This document shows, in pieces, positions 33,325 through 44,110 of a DNA stretch of 64,000 nt. This DNA is from Erodium maritimum (Eukaryota; Streptophyta; Magnoliopsida; Geraniales; Geraniaceae). A program made the translations under genes and the position numbers. The DNA lies in assembly GCA_963921825.1 (NCBI GenBank), contig OY997591.1, positions 49,745,825 through 49,809,824 of the forward strand. Reading direction: 5' to 3'. The notes under the pieces are model-generated. The model was not told the DNA's origin. It did not search any database and was given only the letters and a program-made list of their open reading frames with translations. How positions within the stretch are numbered: the stretch's first letter is position 1; every line of letters starts with the position of its first letter.

Positions 33325-34130
33325 GTCTCTACTAGGGTTTTGATGCCTCCTCCTTGCGAGCCGCCCTAGCCTAGCTGATCATTGTCCTCTCGGCGTTGTT
33401 CCGGCTCCTCTACTCCGCCGCCATAGCGTTATTCTCCACCTTTCAATTCCTCTTACCTCAGGTTGGGGAGGAATTTATCTCGGGGCGACGATCTCCCTCG
33501 CCAATATCTCTCGACAATCCTGTACCTCCGGTGGCTGCGCCCCATCCGCCTCTACACTCTCCGCCGTCTTCTGATCGATCCTCTCCGTTTCTTAATCCAT
33601 CGTTGGCGTCTCTGAAGCCGCCGCCACCTCTGAAGCAGCCTTTGATTCCACCTCTGAAACCGCATCTGAAGTCGCTGTCCCCGCCGTCACGTCCATCTCC
33701 TTGGCCTCCACCACCGCACCCTCCTCGACCCCCTCTCGGTTCTGGTTCTTGCTAATCAACGGGGTCGTTTTTATTTTGCTTGATTTCATTTTTGCAGGGT
33801 CAAAAACTAGCGAGCAGAGGTTCAGGGACTAGAAAACGGGTGTCAGGGACTGGCCTTGGGAGGGGTCTCTGGTCGATTCTTTGCCTCCCACCACTACTTT
33901 TGAAGTGCTTGTCCAGTTTTCGGAGTAGGAATTCCACTACCACCTTCTAATCCCTCGTGTTATATCATTGCCTCTATGGTATCCAAATAATGTCTGTGAC
34001 GATTCTAGTGAAAAAAGGATCAGTGAGTCATTACTCTTTTTTCTGACCTTAGTGGCCAGGGAGTAGGTTCCCTGACGCACATCGATGTTCTGATATATGA
34101 TTTTTAAAATTGTACCTTTCACTAAGAAAA
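33325..34130 (+). mobile_element. LINE-derived copy B, same family as copy A
   Basis: A Pro/Ser-rich frame at 33396-33755 (SPISLDNPVPPVAAPHPPL, PPLKPHLKSLSPPSRPSPW) resembles copy A. It is followed by GGGACTGGCCTTGGGAGGGG, TTTGCCTCCCACCACTAC and the tail AATTGTACCTTTCACTAAGA (34109-34128). The direct repetition of two incomplete copies suggests either two insertions or a tandem duplication. Confidence 0.5.
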
Positions 34131-35499
34131 CGAGTATAAGTTAAACTTGCAAAAAAAAGTATCAACCGATGAGCAGATGTATATATTTTCATCTATAATA
34201 TTTTTGAAAAACTCCAATAAACTTTATTCATAAAGAATAATTGAGTACAATCATATAAGTCAAGCCCTTAAAACTGAGAATGCATTTCAACACCTCAATC
34301 TTAAATATGTGTATCGACGCTCTATGCTATTAAAATAAAATTTTATCAGACCATATAAAAGGAGGTAGTTTAGAACAAATATCAGACACGACGACTAAAC
34401 AGACATAAGAAACTAGAGACCCTACTTGGAGGTTGTCTTGAGCTTCTAGAGCACACCGACCGAGCCCTACCGGAGGGAGATGATATGGAGAAACCGGTCC
34501 TCGCTAAGGCCCGATGGGCTTCCATTTCGCTCTCAAATCCTATTTCCCGGCCTTCATAGCCCTCGTCGAGATTGCTTGACAGATCTTACTAGTGACGCCG
34601 GATCTTCCTCTCCCTACTCGACCGACTACCCGGATTGAGGTCCATGTTGACTGCATTGTCTAAGCGTATTCTCAACAACAAAAAAATTGTTGATGACTAG
34701 TTAGCGGGAAATAACTAAAAGGTCATTCCATAGAAACGATGCCATCTTGTCAAATTCCCCACATGACATGCCAATTACCGAGTATTAACCGAATGATTGA
34801 TCCTTGGTTACGCTTCCATCTCGTTGGGAACAACCTGTTGTCAAGGTCTAAGCAACGTGTTTATATATTTTAATGCACAAAACAACATATCATCAAGTAG
34901 TATAACATATAGTAAATGTATCAGTCGATCCCACAAAGAAGTTGTTGGTATCCCAGATCTAGAAATCTTCTAACCTAAAGTTGTTACAACCCTATGTTAG
35001 TTTTTATTTATTCCATTTTTTATACTTTACAAGATTTGCTCACAAAAAGCTGTTCGGTGAGTGATATTGGGGGTGGAGCAACTTCAACCCCTATATATAT
35101 TATAATGAGGAGGTAAAAAGGGGTAACCACTTCCTTAAGAGGAGCATGCATTTCAGTCCAAGGATAAAAGAGTACAAATAATTTTAGGTGAATCATGCAT
35201 ATCAGATAAGAGTACAAGTGTGTGTGAGGTTGGTGTGATTGATACTTCCATGACGGTCTTGCAAGGCGACTCAAGTTGATATGCGAAGTCTAAAGAAAAA
35301 TTTGTATCAACCACCTTAGGTAATTGTCTAAACGTAGCATAGACCAACTCTTAGTTGGGTCATGACACCTCGACCCTAACAACGATTTTGTTTATTTCAC
35401 ATGCCCTAACAATTCCATATGTAATTAGTGATAAGCATTCCAAAGATTACCATGAAAGCGGAATGACGAACATGGCCTTAAGTTAGGGACACACCCCTT
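34131..35499. other. Unassigned stretch
   Basis: From 34400 to 34680 there is GC-rich sequence whose minus strand contains MDLNPGSRSSREREDPAS, a possible leader or scrap of a coding exon. From 34850 to 34960 the text ATGCACAAAACAACATATCA and GATCCCACAAAGAAG resembles leaders of LTR elements. From 35153 to 35347 a minus frame (ATFRQLPKVVDTNFSLDFAY) has no recognised domain. No feature can be named with confidence. Confidence 0.25.
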
Positions 35500-35508
35500 A
35501 ATTAGAAA

Positions 35509-35853
35509 GGGGTAATTACATTTAGCTATACCCAACTATCATAGATTATCACTTAGCTACACTTAACTTTTTATCGTTCAAGAGATATCCTAACTTTCAA
35601 ATTTTTACACATTACTACAATCCGTTAGTTTTTACACTTTTTTTCGTCTGATAGATACTCTAACTTTTAAACTTTACTACCCCTTTTTCAAAAATTAGGG
35701 TATCTCTCAGACAAAAAAAAGAGTGTAAAACTAACGGATTGTAGTAAAGTGTAAAAATTTGAAAGTTAGGATATCGCTTAGAAGAAATAAAGAATTTAGG
35801 TGTAGCTAAGTGATAATCGATGATAGTTATGTGTGGCTAAACAAAATTACTCC
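35509..35853. mobile_element. Mutator-type MITE
   Basis: The left arm GGGGTAATTACATTTAGCTA and the right arm (inverse complement GGAGTAATTTTGTTTAGCCA) are inverted over about 150 bp, with TATCACTTAGCTACAC in both. The flanking 9-mers AATTAGAAA and AATTAAATA agree at seven positions. It is 345 bp and non-coding. The same GGGGTAATT-type end and 9-bp duplication size group it with the other Mutator MITEs. Confidence 0.82.
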
Positions 35854-35969
35854 AATTAAATAAGAGTAGAGTTTCTACCTACTTTAAAATAAATTGTCAT
35901 TCCTAGGTAATCGATGTTGATCATAAACCTCTAATAATCACCTATCCGGGGTAAAGGAAATTAAACACG

Positions 35970-35996
35970 CCCCCCCCCCCCCCCCCCCCCCCCCCC
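35970..35996. repeat. C27 homopolymer
   Basis: An uninterrupted run of 27 cytosines lies between TTAAACACG and AAATGGGACA. No element boundary was identified at it. Confidence 0.95.
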
Positions 35997-36429
35997 AAAT
36001 GGGACAATCTCATTCAGTTACCAAGCTGCGATTACGACGCATTTAGCTATGCATTTGGTCTGTGGCGTCACCCCAGATTGTACCTCTCCTTCCTGTCGTG
36101 ACTACTTCAGAATTTTGATCAACAATCACAATTTTGGTTGATAAGATGGTTCTATCGCATGGATAACTCAAAACTCGGTCTAGGGTCGATTAGAGATTGA
36201 ATATAGCTATTCAAATCTAAGTCAACCCAAGAGGTCAAGATCTTACTAACCCACTTAGATCTCCCTGTCTAAGTTTTTAATCATGTACTTATTATTCAAT
36301 TCAGCTTATGCTCTAGATGGGTCCTCAAACTAACCAATCACCTTAAAGTTGGCTCTTTAATCCAAGTTATTGAATGAGTAGTATAACTATTAATGACTAA
36401 ACCACCCTAACAATGGTCCAATCTATTAA

Positions 36430-37870
36430 TGGTTCAAGAGTGGAGGGTAGGTCTGACAATGCTTATTTCCTCTTCTTCTTGTGTGGGGGTAGCGGAACCT
36501 CTTCACGACCCCCCCCCCCAACACACACACACACCAGGGGGCGAAGGTACTGGTGATAGTGGTGGTATGGGCACCGAAGGTGATGACAGAGGTGGAGGGT
36601 TTGTAAGTACAACTGTCATCTCGGTATCCTGACCTAGGTTAAGTAAGATATTGATTCGGGTAATACTATGGGCCACCTCTTCCCTCACCATTCCCATCCA
36701 TCTTCTCCCTGACCACGAGCCATACCATTGAGGTCCACCATTAGAGTATAACCATGTATCTTTGTGTGCTAGCCGTCATGACCGCTGATGTTGGAAGAGG
36801 GAATATGGTGGTCTCGAAGCCCACTTGGACCAATGGTAACGGTGAGTGGAGTGAATAAATTGGAGGTAGGTTTTTATTTGGTATTAGAAGGCATCCTCCT
36901 CGATTGTCCATCGTTTTCACCTGCTAGATCGTTTGGAAGAAACCATCTACCGACAACTATATTTTGGGACTTAATTGAGAGGTCATAACAGATGAAACCA
37001 CTTACCCATGGGATGACCTCCATAAATCTTTGGCTCGTTTGGCCCAGAAGTCCACAACGAGGGTAGAACTTCGAAAACTTCTCGTACTATAGTCTGATTG
37101 GGATCATATCTGGGTAGCCTTCAAACCAAGTCAGATCTGACGTCGGAATCACCGGATGAGATCTATATCCTCCCAAATCCACATATACTCCTCTCACCCT
37201 CACTGACGTGGTTGGTTCCTTAGTGGAGCCTCCTTTCCTAGTGTCGTCCCAATAATAGTTTGTAGTTGGGACGTTTGGACTTCCACTGGAATATTGTACA
37301 CCCGGATCCTTATCAGCATGTACCATAAAACCTAGGCATTTGAATGCAGGCGAGGGGGTAGGGTCATGAGGAGGAGGATGGAGCCTTGACAAGTCCATGA
37401 TTTTCGGTTACGAATCCACTCCATTGCATCCTGGGAGGGGAAGAAGCAATTTAAGATCTGGTTTGTTATTGGTTACTCCACAAGGCCTTTGATGCCCCAT
37501 GTCTCCTCCATGATACCACACATGACCCATGGGTTGAAGTGCATCTTGGAGAGAAGTCGACCAGTAGGGAAAACCGGTTGTGAGCGTCGTCCATGGCCAG
37601 AACCGCCTCTAGCGGGACCATGATGACCTCGCCGTTGTCATCTTCGTCGCAATCGAACGACACTGCTTGCCCTGAATGGACAGAAAATTTGATGGCATCA
37701 GATCGGAAACGAGAGGTTGTTCTAGTGTAAGGCTGGCCATAAGGATGGAATCGGTAGTTGAAGGAGAACGGATAGGAGGTTTACGACAAGGAGGAAGGTG
37801 GGGGAGTTTCCCTGGCCCAGCTGCGAGAAGGTGAGGACGAAGATGCACAAGTTTCACGTCGGAACCCTAA
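36430..37870 (-). pseudogene. LINE ORF1 relic (DUF4283 plus CCHC zinc-knuckle type)
   Basis: Minus-strand order: MASLTLEQPLVSDLMPSNFL (near 37740), a DUF4283-like part (LEAVLAMDDAHNRFSLLVDF, 37466-37663), SVRVRGVYVDLGG (37087-37398), then YEKFSKFYPRCGLLGQ near 37030-37080, a decayed YERLPDFCFxCGxLGH zinc knuckle, and a Pro/Ser tail at 36503-36697. Plant LINE ORF1 proteins of this type bind element RNA. Several stops and shifts are present, and no ORF2 follows to the left. A run of 11 C residues plus (CA)n lies at 36509-36535 inside the tail. Confidence 0.6.
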
Positions 37871-38124
37871 CGACTACATTGTACTCGGGAAAGAGGAAAT
37901 ACAGATGAGCATATTGAATTTTTTTTCATATAATATTAATAGTGAAAGAATTAGTTTTTTGAACGTTGTTTCTAATAACTTCTTTATTAATAATAGATAA
38001 CATAAAAGATTATACATACACTAATAAATTATTTATTAATAATGGATAACATACAAAATTATAGATATTTATTCCTGTGTTTATTGCTTTTCTTCTTGTA
38101 AACACTCGTTATTTATAATATATA

Positions 38125-39953
38125 TATTTTTTGATAAGCGAAAAATTTATTAGGCAAACGTTCTACAAGAAAGTAAAACGATGCAAGAAAAACGATCCTC
38201 AAAGGGACCTTTTCCCCAAACTGAAACAAGCGTATAACAAAACTAAAAAACAAAGAACAGGAAAGCAAACGAAACAGAACACCGCCCTCCTTGCCTACTT
38301 CCTATCCAGATTTAAGCAGAGAAATCGGTTAGAAACCGAAACAGGAGTTGAATTTCCTGAAAACGCTTCCGGAAAAACCTCAATCTCGCTATCCTCGGGT
38401 TCCTCCTCCGACTCAACCTGTTGTGGGGATTCAAAAACAGTGAACTTGGAAACAACCTTCTTCACAAATCGCTTGCTAAAGCTCCACGTTCCTTCTTTAC
38501 TTTGTTTAGCAATATCGATAGTGAAACCGCCCGCTTGACCCCTTTTGTCAGCTGGTGTTTTGGCTCTTGTCTGGTAAAAGACGGTTGGAGGAGCCGTCTC
38601 TTTTGGTTGTCCTTTTTTTGTACGACCGCGTTTCCTTGGAACCTCTATGGGGATACTTGTTTTACTCAGAAGGATGTCTTTCCACGGACTTCCATCTTGT
38701 TCCACAAGGGATCCTCCATCACCTATCGTCGCAGGAATTGCATCCCCAGACATCTCATGAGCGTGAGTAGCAGTCCGCCCAAGCTGGGCTTGAGTGGTAT
38801 TATCCACCTCAAGCCCAATCGGAGAAATGCTCTTACACGAAGACAAATCAGTGTCGATGCGTTTAAAAACATCAAACAAGCTCGGATCGCTGACGGGTTT
38901 CTGAGCACTTGGGTCTGGGCCACCGATTGGCCCGTCAATTGCAACCATTCCAGCTTTTGGATCAGTAATTGGATCAGAAACAACCTTATGGGCTACTGAT
39001 CCATGAAGCCCAAGAGCACCAAAATCAGGGCATGCACCCGATCCAGATACCAAATGTATCGGCCCACCTCGCCTTATTCCTTGAACATCGTCTTCTTCGC
39101 GCAAATCCGGATGCGATCGCGTTTCTTTTGGAAACAGAGTATCGTTATCCATCAAAGGATCACTATCAGCAGCTGGAATCACGGGATTTGAATTTGATAC
39201 GCCACCATCCACGCGACGACGATCCCGCTCGTGATCCCTGCTGACCCGAACCCCTTCCTTCTCCGACAAGCAGTCTGAGTTACGTGACAGACGACCGTCT
39301 TCCTTCGCCGGCGAAGTTTTTGAGCTTCGTGACACACGATCCATGGCAACCAGAAGCTTGTAGCCATTTACCTTAAACCCATTCAGTATTTGAATTGCCC
39401 GCGACGCCGAGGACGAGTTGGCGAACTCTGCGAACCCGAACAAACGCCCTTTCCGATTTGGTTTTGTGACGACTTTAACATCAACCACCTCACCAAATGC
39501 AAATAGAGAGTTGCGCGCCCACTCCGACGTCGTCCCCCAAGGCAGGTTGTAGATGAATACCCTGCAACTCTTGTTTATGTCCTCCTTTGTTTGCGGTTCC
39601 TGAAACTGAGGCTGAGAGATTTCCCCAACCGGAGCTACATAAACCGCCGGAGAAGTCGCCAGACGCTCCTCAGTCAGACCCCTGTTTTCCTTGACCTTCA
39701 CTTTGCCAACTTTACCGGCTACCTTTTCTTTGCCGACCCTCTTCGTTTTACCGGCCACCGTTTTACCGGCATCCCTACCAACAGACTTGTGCCCATCGTC
39801 CAAAACAGGAACAATTGATAAAAACTCACGAAACAGAGATAGCATGGTAGTACCGAAGGAGGAGAAGGCTACTATGGACTGAGCAACAAGTTGCCGGCGA
39901 TGTTGCCGGTGAGCCCGAGCGATCGACGTTGTCGCCATCTTCTGCAGCTTTAA
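38125..39953 (-). mobile_element. ORF1-only LINE copy (RRM-type ORF1) with 3' tail and target duplication
   Basis: The minus-strand unit begins about 15 bp before an ATG, contains one long ORF, then about 170 bp of 3' UTR, and ends AATAAATTTTTCGCTTATC with A6, the kind of tail plant L1-type LINEs carry. The 19-mers TCGTTATTTATAATATATA (38106-38124) and TCGTTATTTCTAATTTACA (39954-39972) agree at 16 positions and look like an aged target duplication. No endonuclease or reverse transcriptase ORF is present. It could also be a retrocopy of a cellular RRM mRNA. Confidence 0.65.
38295..39938 (-). CDS. RRM protein, 547 codons, intact (LINE ORF1-like)
   Basis: One uninterrupted frame, by far the longest in the window. 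Residues 1-45 are Arg/Ala-rich, and 50-85 are Lys/Gly/Val-rich and basic. Residues about 125-201 form an RNA recognition motif with RNP2 VFIYNL (127-132) and RNP1 RLFGFAEF (165-172), beta strands VVDVKVV and NGYKLLVAMD. Residues 205-420 are low-complexity, with Asp/Pro/Gly-rich acidic text (VSDPITDPKAGM, GGPDPSAQKPVSDPSL). A basic block, PRKRGRTKKGQPK, could be a nuclear localisation signal. The C-terminal 90 residues contain SKRFVKKVVSKFTVF and an acidic EEEPEDSEIE. One plant L1 subclade (BNR-like) has an RRM in ORF1, which is my preferred reading. It should bind RNA. Whether it is expressed cannot be told. Confidence 0.7.
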   Translation of the reverse strand: MATTSIARAHRQHRRQLVAQSIVAFSSFGTTMLSLFREFLSIVPVLDDGHKSVGRDAGKTVAGKTKRVGKEKVAGKVGKVKVKENRGLTEERLATSPAVYVAPVGEISQPQFQEPQTKEDINKSCRVFIYNLPWGTTSEWARNSLFAFGEVVDVKVVTKPNRKGRLFGFAEFANSSSASRAIQILNGFKVNGYKLLVAMDRVSRSSKTSPAKEDGRLSRNSDCLSEKEGVRVSRDHERDRRRVDGGVSNSNPVIPAADSDPLMDNDTLFPKETRSHPDLREEDDVQGIRRGGPIHLVSGSGACPDFGALGLHGSVAHKVVSDPITDPKAGMVAIDGPIGGPDPSAQKPVSDPSLFDVFKRIDTDLSSCKSISPIGLEVDNTTQAQLGRTATHAHEMSGDAIPATIGDGGSLVEQDGSPWKDILLSKTSIPIEVPRKRGRTKKGQPKETAPPTVFYQTRAKTPADKRGQAGGFTIDIAKQSKEGTWSFSKRFVKKVVSKFTVFESPQQVESEEEPEDSEIEVFPEAFSGNSTPVSVSNRFLCLNLDRK

Positions 39954-39972
39954 TCGTTATTTCTAATTTACA

Positions 39973-40488
39973 ATTTTTATTCTAAAAAAATATTTATATG
40001 GTATAAAAACACAATAAATGACTACTTTTGGTTTTGGCAAATCTCGACGTTTAAATTTCATAATTTAAAAGTTTTGTAAAAAAAATTCATTACCCATACA
40101 ATAAATATCTCTCTCAATCTATACAGTAGAAGTGTGATTCATCTATTGATCTCTTATTCGATTTCTCACTCGAATATTTATTATATTCATAGTAAAAAAA
40201 ATCTCCATAACTGTAGTAACGTCCAGATTTCAACTGGATGGAAATTTTATTTTGATTTTTTGATTGAATAATATATTTAATTTAATATTAAAAGAGTTCT
40301 TTGCAATGTTTAACTCGAGCTTGACTTGTTTATTAAACTAGTCAAATCTTGAACTCGAATTCAGCTCGAGTTTGACAATAAAGAGATCGATTATTTAATG
40401 AATCAAACTATAGAACACTTGTTAAGATTTGACTTTTTACAACCATATTCATAAACGAGTTAAATATTTTAAATAAAATTTATACCAA
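39973..40488. other. AT-rich intergenic stretch
   Basis: Nothing recognisable was seen apart from AT-rich text and a few GAACTCGAATTC/AGCTCGAG words. Confidence 0.3.
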
Positions 40489-42424
40489 GAGCATCCGTAG
40501 TCTTTCAGCCTGACTGAGACTAAAAAGAAAATTTTGTTTCTCTCTCTTCTTTCAGTCTGACTAATACAAATTCATTTGCAGTCCATTAGACTGATAGAGG
40601 TTAAAAGGTGAGGCTAATCAAAAAATATTATTATAAAACCGAAAGCGACATTACACGAGTTACTTACTATAGAAACAAAAACTAAACATAGACATTTAAA
40701 AAGGGAGATCATTGCTAAACAGAGAGGTCGTTGCAATACTAGATCCATTTGGGATAGTATTTTACGAGGTTCCACAATTCAAACTTTTCTTGAATGGTTG
40801 TCTCGTATTTTCCTTGCATGTCGTCGCAACCGCATATCTGATTTGGGCATCGGCTGACCCAACTTCCAAGCATGGAGAAGGTTGCGGTGGATAAAACTGA
40901 ACTGCTTCACCTTCAGGGAGGTCCCGCCCAATGGTCCTTCGCCTTCATTTGGGCTCGTGCGGGTGCGTACATGGGCCTTTCGACAATGAAGTGGTTGTAT
41001 ACCGTCGGCTAGTACTCGATATTGGGCACTTATTGTGCATGTTGGATCCATACTAGGCACAACACCATTTCTTTGGGGGACTAGGGGATGTGATGAAGAG
41101 CATGATCCATGAGGCGATGATTCGGTGGAGAAAATGGGAAGATAAAGAAGAGAGAATCAGTTACCGATTTGATGTGATTTCGGTGGACGGGTTGGGAGGA
41201 ATTTATAGGTGGGAGAGTGGTGAAAATGTCCCTAAATCGTCGGCTAGAACAAGGGTATTTCCCTAAATTGGCAATGTTATGGTAATAATGTCACATAAAT
41301 CGATGCAAATGAAATCAAAGTGAAATTAAAATGAAATTGGACATAAATGTAACGGAAATTGAAAAGAAAGTTCCATTAAATTTCGGAATCAAACAACGGA
41401 TATTGAAAAACTACGAGAAAAATATAGAATAATGGGAGACCAACAACAATGTCACACTCCAAGATTCTATGCCAAAGTCGTAATGACCGCCTAGTGTTCC
41501 GAACACTCCTCACGGGACATGACCGAAGTGTCCCTAGCCTTCTCCTCTTTGTAAAGCTCGAAGTACGATTGTAGGTCGGCGAGAAGCTTGCGTTTTTCAA
41601 ACGTAGATTGCATGTGCCTCCTTTTGAATGTTTGCAAGCTCCTTCGCTCCTTCAGAGGGATCCACTTCCATTAACGTCGACTTTCTCTTTGCTTTTGTTT
41701 CTCCCTTCTTTGGCGGCCTTTTGAACCATAGGTCGGGTATCTAAATCAAAGCTCGTCCCATCAATGTTCTCGCTCTCGATGTAGGCCACCTTTTCGTCAA
41801 CCCGAGTTCTCTTCTTGGATTCTCTTGAAACTGGTTCGACGGGTTTACACAACGCTGAAGAAGGTGGTCTAAAGTGTTAGGCTGTTCACTTCGGTCGATC
41901 TTTCATAATATTCCACAAATTATTCCGTGTGAACTTGTGCCCTTCATCCTTCTTGTACTTCTCCTCAGCCAGTTGCATAACTTGTTCACCAGATAACCCA
42001 CTTCGGTGATCGTTTTTTTATTTGTGTGTATAACGCTTGGAACTTCATGACTCTCGGCTTGACCTTATGTCAATGGTCCTTGTAATTCCACCTGGACCGT
42101 TTCGGGTCATTTCGTCCCTATATGAGACCACTCTCTCTCTCCTGATGTCCTCTTAGTAATCATCTTTCTTCTTATCATTCCCGGCTATCGAGTCAAATGA
42201 GTTAACCATCAACGCACCAACAAGACGTACATCCTCCTTCATACTTCATTTGATGCACGTCCTTTTCGTTTCACCTTACTCGATGGGTTGGGCGATGTCG
42301 CAGACGGAGCGTGGCGGAGGTCTTGAAAACAACTGCCAAAATGGCGTTTCTATAATGTTTTTGTTGGTGTTTATAAAACGCCTTGCCCAAAATACCAGCA
42401 TTTCGCCACCGACTACAAATACTC
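40489..42424 (-). mobile_element. PIF/Harbinger-like element carrying only an ORF1 (SANT) relic
   Basis: The left end GAGCATCCGTAGTC (40489-40502) and the inverse complement of the right end (GAGTATTTGTAGTC, 42411-42424) agree at 11 of 14 positions and resemble the Harbinger terminus at 6831. On the minus strand, around 41886-41906, a frame reads LWNIMKDRPK, the SANT-end signature (LxHVWxxxKDxPKW). Downstream come KKRTRVDEKVAYIESENIDG, TRPMVQKAAKEGRNKSKEK (41652-41852) and a charged SREECSEH tail, as in Harbinger ORF1 proteins. No DDE transposase was found, so this is a non-autonomous derivative. Flanking triplets CAA and TAA are not identical. Confidence 0.55.
41376..42240 (-). pseudogene. 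Harbinger ORF1 (MYB/SANT-like DNA-binding) pseudogene
   Basis: Minus-strand pieces, in order, are the SANT-like core ending LWNIMKDRPK (41886-41920), the RPMVQKAAKE linker (41652-41852) and a Lys/Glu-rich C-terminus (41376-41600). In intact elements this protein binds subterminal DNA and pairs with the transposase. Stops fall after DRPK and after SGSL. The N-terminal part upstream of about 42050 is only weakly recognisable. Confidence 0.5.
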
Positions 42425-42739
42425 TAATTGTAATTCCAAAATTAAATAACAAAATATATATTAAATACTTTAAAAAGTTCCAGATTTAAAATAATAAAAA
42501 ATTGAGATTGAAGGGCAGATGCCAGAAGCTCGTGTGGCTGCTCCCCTGGTCACTGACAACTCATGCCATGCGAGTCAAAACTGCACTGTATCATGAGACG
42601 AGAACTTACTGATTCAATAACATGATATATAAGAGTTCAAGAGAAACTAGATTAAGCTCTAAAACCATACCAAATTGCAACTAAAAATTCAACGTAGTGA
42701 GTATATGCTCCGATATATATATAAATAGATTGGTTGTTA
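42425..42739. other. Short stretch with possible exon-like text
   Basis: At 42495-42620 the minus strand contains SCDTVQFDSHGMSCQ-like text next to a GTAAGT. It may be part of the same unassigned minus-strand sequence as 44410-44640, from which it is separated by the Mutator element. No family was recognised. Confidence 0.2.
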
Positions 42740-42959
42740 AAATTTAAAGGGCAATTTTCATCTCAATACCCAAACTATAGGGTTATCGTCATTTCAGTAC
42801 CTTAACTATTTTTCGTGGCACCTCAATACCCTAGAATGACATTTTCCGTCACTTTAGTACCCGCCGTCAACTTTCCATCCATTTTGAATGGAAAATGCTT
42901 GAAAAGTCCAAAATACCCCTCACTAACAGTCAAATTTTCAAACTAATGCCATTGATTTT

Positions 42960-43335
42960 CAAAAATTATATTTATTTATTTATTTTTCAAAATTCAATTT
43001 TTTATTTAAAAATAATAATATTTAATGTAAAAAATCAGATTTTATTTTTTAAAAAACAATTTTTACTACAAAAATTCAATTTTATTTTAAAAAATCATAT
43101 TTTATTGTTAAAAAATAAGTTTTTATTTTAAAAATCAGTTTTTATTTAAAAAAAATCAATTTTTACTTTTAGAAATCAGTTTTTATTTTTAAAAAAATCT
43201 TTTTTTATTTCAAAAAAAATCAATTTTTACTACAACAATTCATTTTTATTTAAAAAAAAAATCATATTTTATTGTTAAAAAATCAGTTTTTATTTTAAAA
43301 ATCAGTTTTTATTCAAAAAATAATATAAAAATCAG
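42960..43335. repeat. AT-rich degenerate array of AAATCAGTTTTTATTT words
   Basis: Variants of AAAAATCA(G/A)TTTTTATTTTA recur every 20-30 bp, at least a dozen times. A relic with the same words lies at 45040-45300, so the array belongs to the element family. Confidence 0.75.
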
Positions 43336-43689
43336 ATATATATATCATATTTTTTTCTATTTTTTAATTCACTTCTTTTTGGAAATACCGTTTTTAACCT
43401 TTTTTTGTTTAATTCATATCTTATTAGATTCCTTTTTTTTTCAATTTACTACCCTTCTTCAACCTCAGAACACTCCCTATTTTTTTTTTCCAATTCACTA
43501 CCCTTCTTCAAGATCACAAATCCTTAATCACTACCATTAGCTGGAATAAATCTTCAATCACGACCACAAATCCTTCATTTCATATTAATATTCAAACGAA
43601 TTAAAACTTAGATCTACACAACATTATCTGTACAATATGCAAATACAAAAAAAAAATGAGTTCATAATATGTTGCGAGAGAAGAACGGG

Positions 43690-44110
43690 ACTAACGTTTT
43701 AAGTTGAGAAGAAGAAGAATAAGAACTTGATGAAGAAGGGAGTAGTGAAATTAAAAAAAAAACAGATCTGGAACCATGACCAAGCCTTCGTAGCACTTCT
43801 GAAGGAGCAACGGAGTTCGCGGAAGGAGCAGCGGAGCTTGACGGCCTTGGGCAGAGAGGTCTCGGCGTTGTGGACCAGGAGAGGCTCGATGTGCTCCGGC
43901 CTCCGGCGAATCCACCACAACATCCGCCTCGAGCTCGCTTCGCCGTCGCACCTCCGCCTCGAGCTCGCTTCGCCATCGCCCCTTCATCTCGCAACCCCAT
44001 GACCAGATCTGGTCTATAGAGTGAGAGCCTAAGAGGGGGAGGAAGAAGAGCACGAGGGATTATGGTTTCAGAGAAGAAACTGAGAAAAAAGAAAAGTAAA
44101 AAAGGAATTA
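43690..44110 (-). pseudogene. GC-rich coding-like cargo inside the Mutator-type element
   Basis: The 43662-44240 minus frame is 192 codons but starts inside the terminal arm, so its ends are not a natural protein. In another minus frame the text reads WWIRRRPEHIEPLLVHNAET then SLPKAVKLRCSFRELR, which looks more protein-like. A 24-bp CCTCGAGCTCGCTTCGCC unit is duplicated at 43928-43978. The base composition differs sharply from the AT-rich rest of the element, as expected for captured host exon sequence. I do not recognise the source gene. Confidence 0.35.

Noticed and set aside
36429..36632. 67-codon Gly-rich plus-strand frame
   Set aside because: It is the opposite strand of a decayed LINE ORF1 tail and includes the C11 and (CA)n runs.
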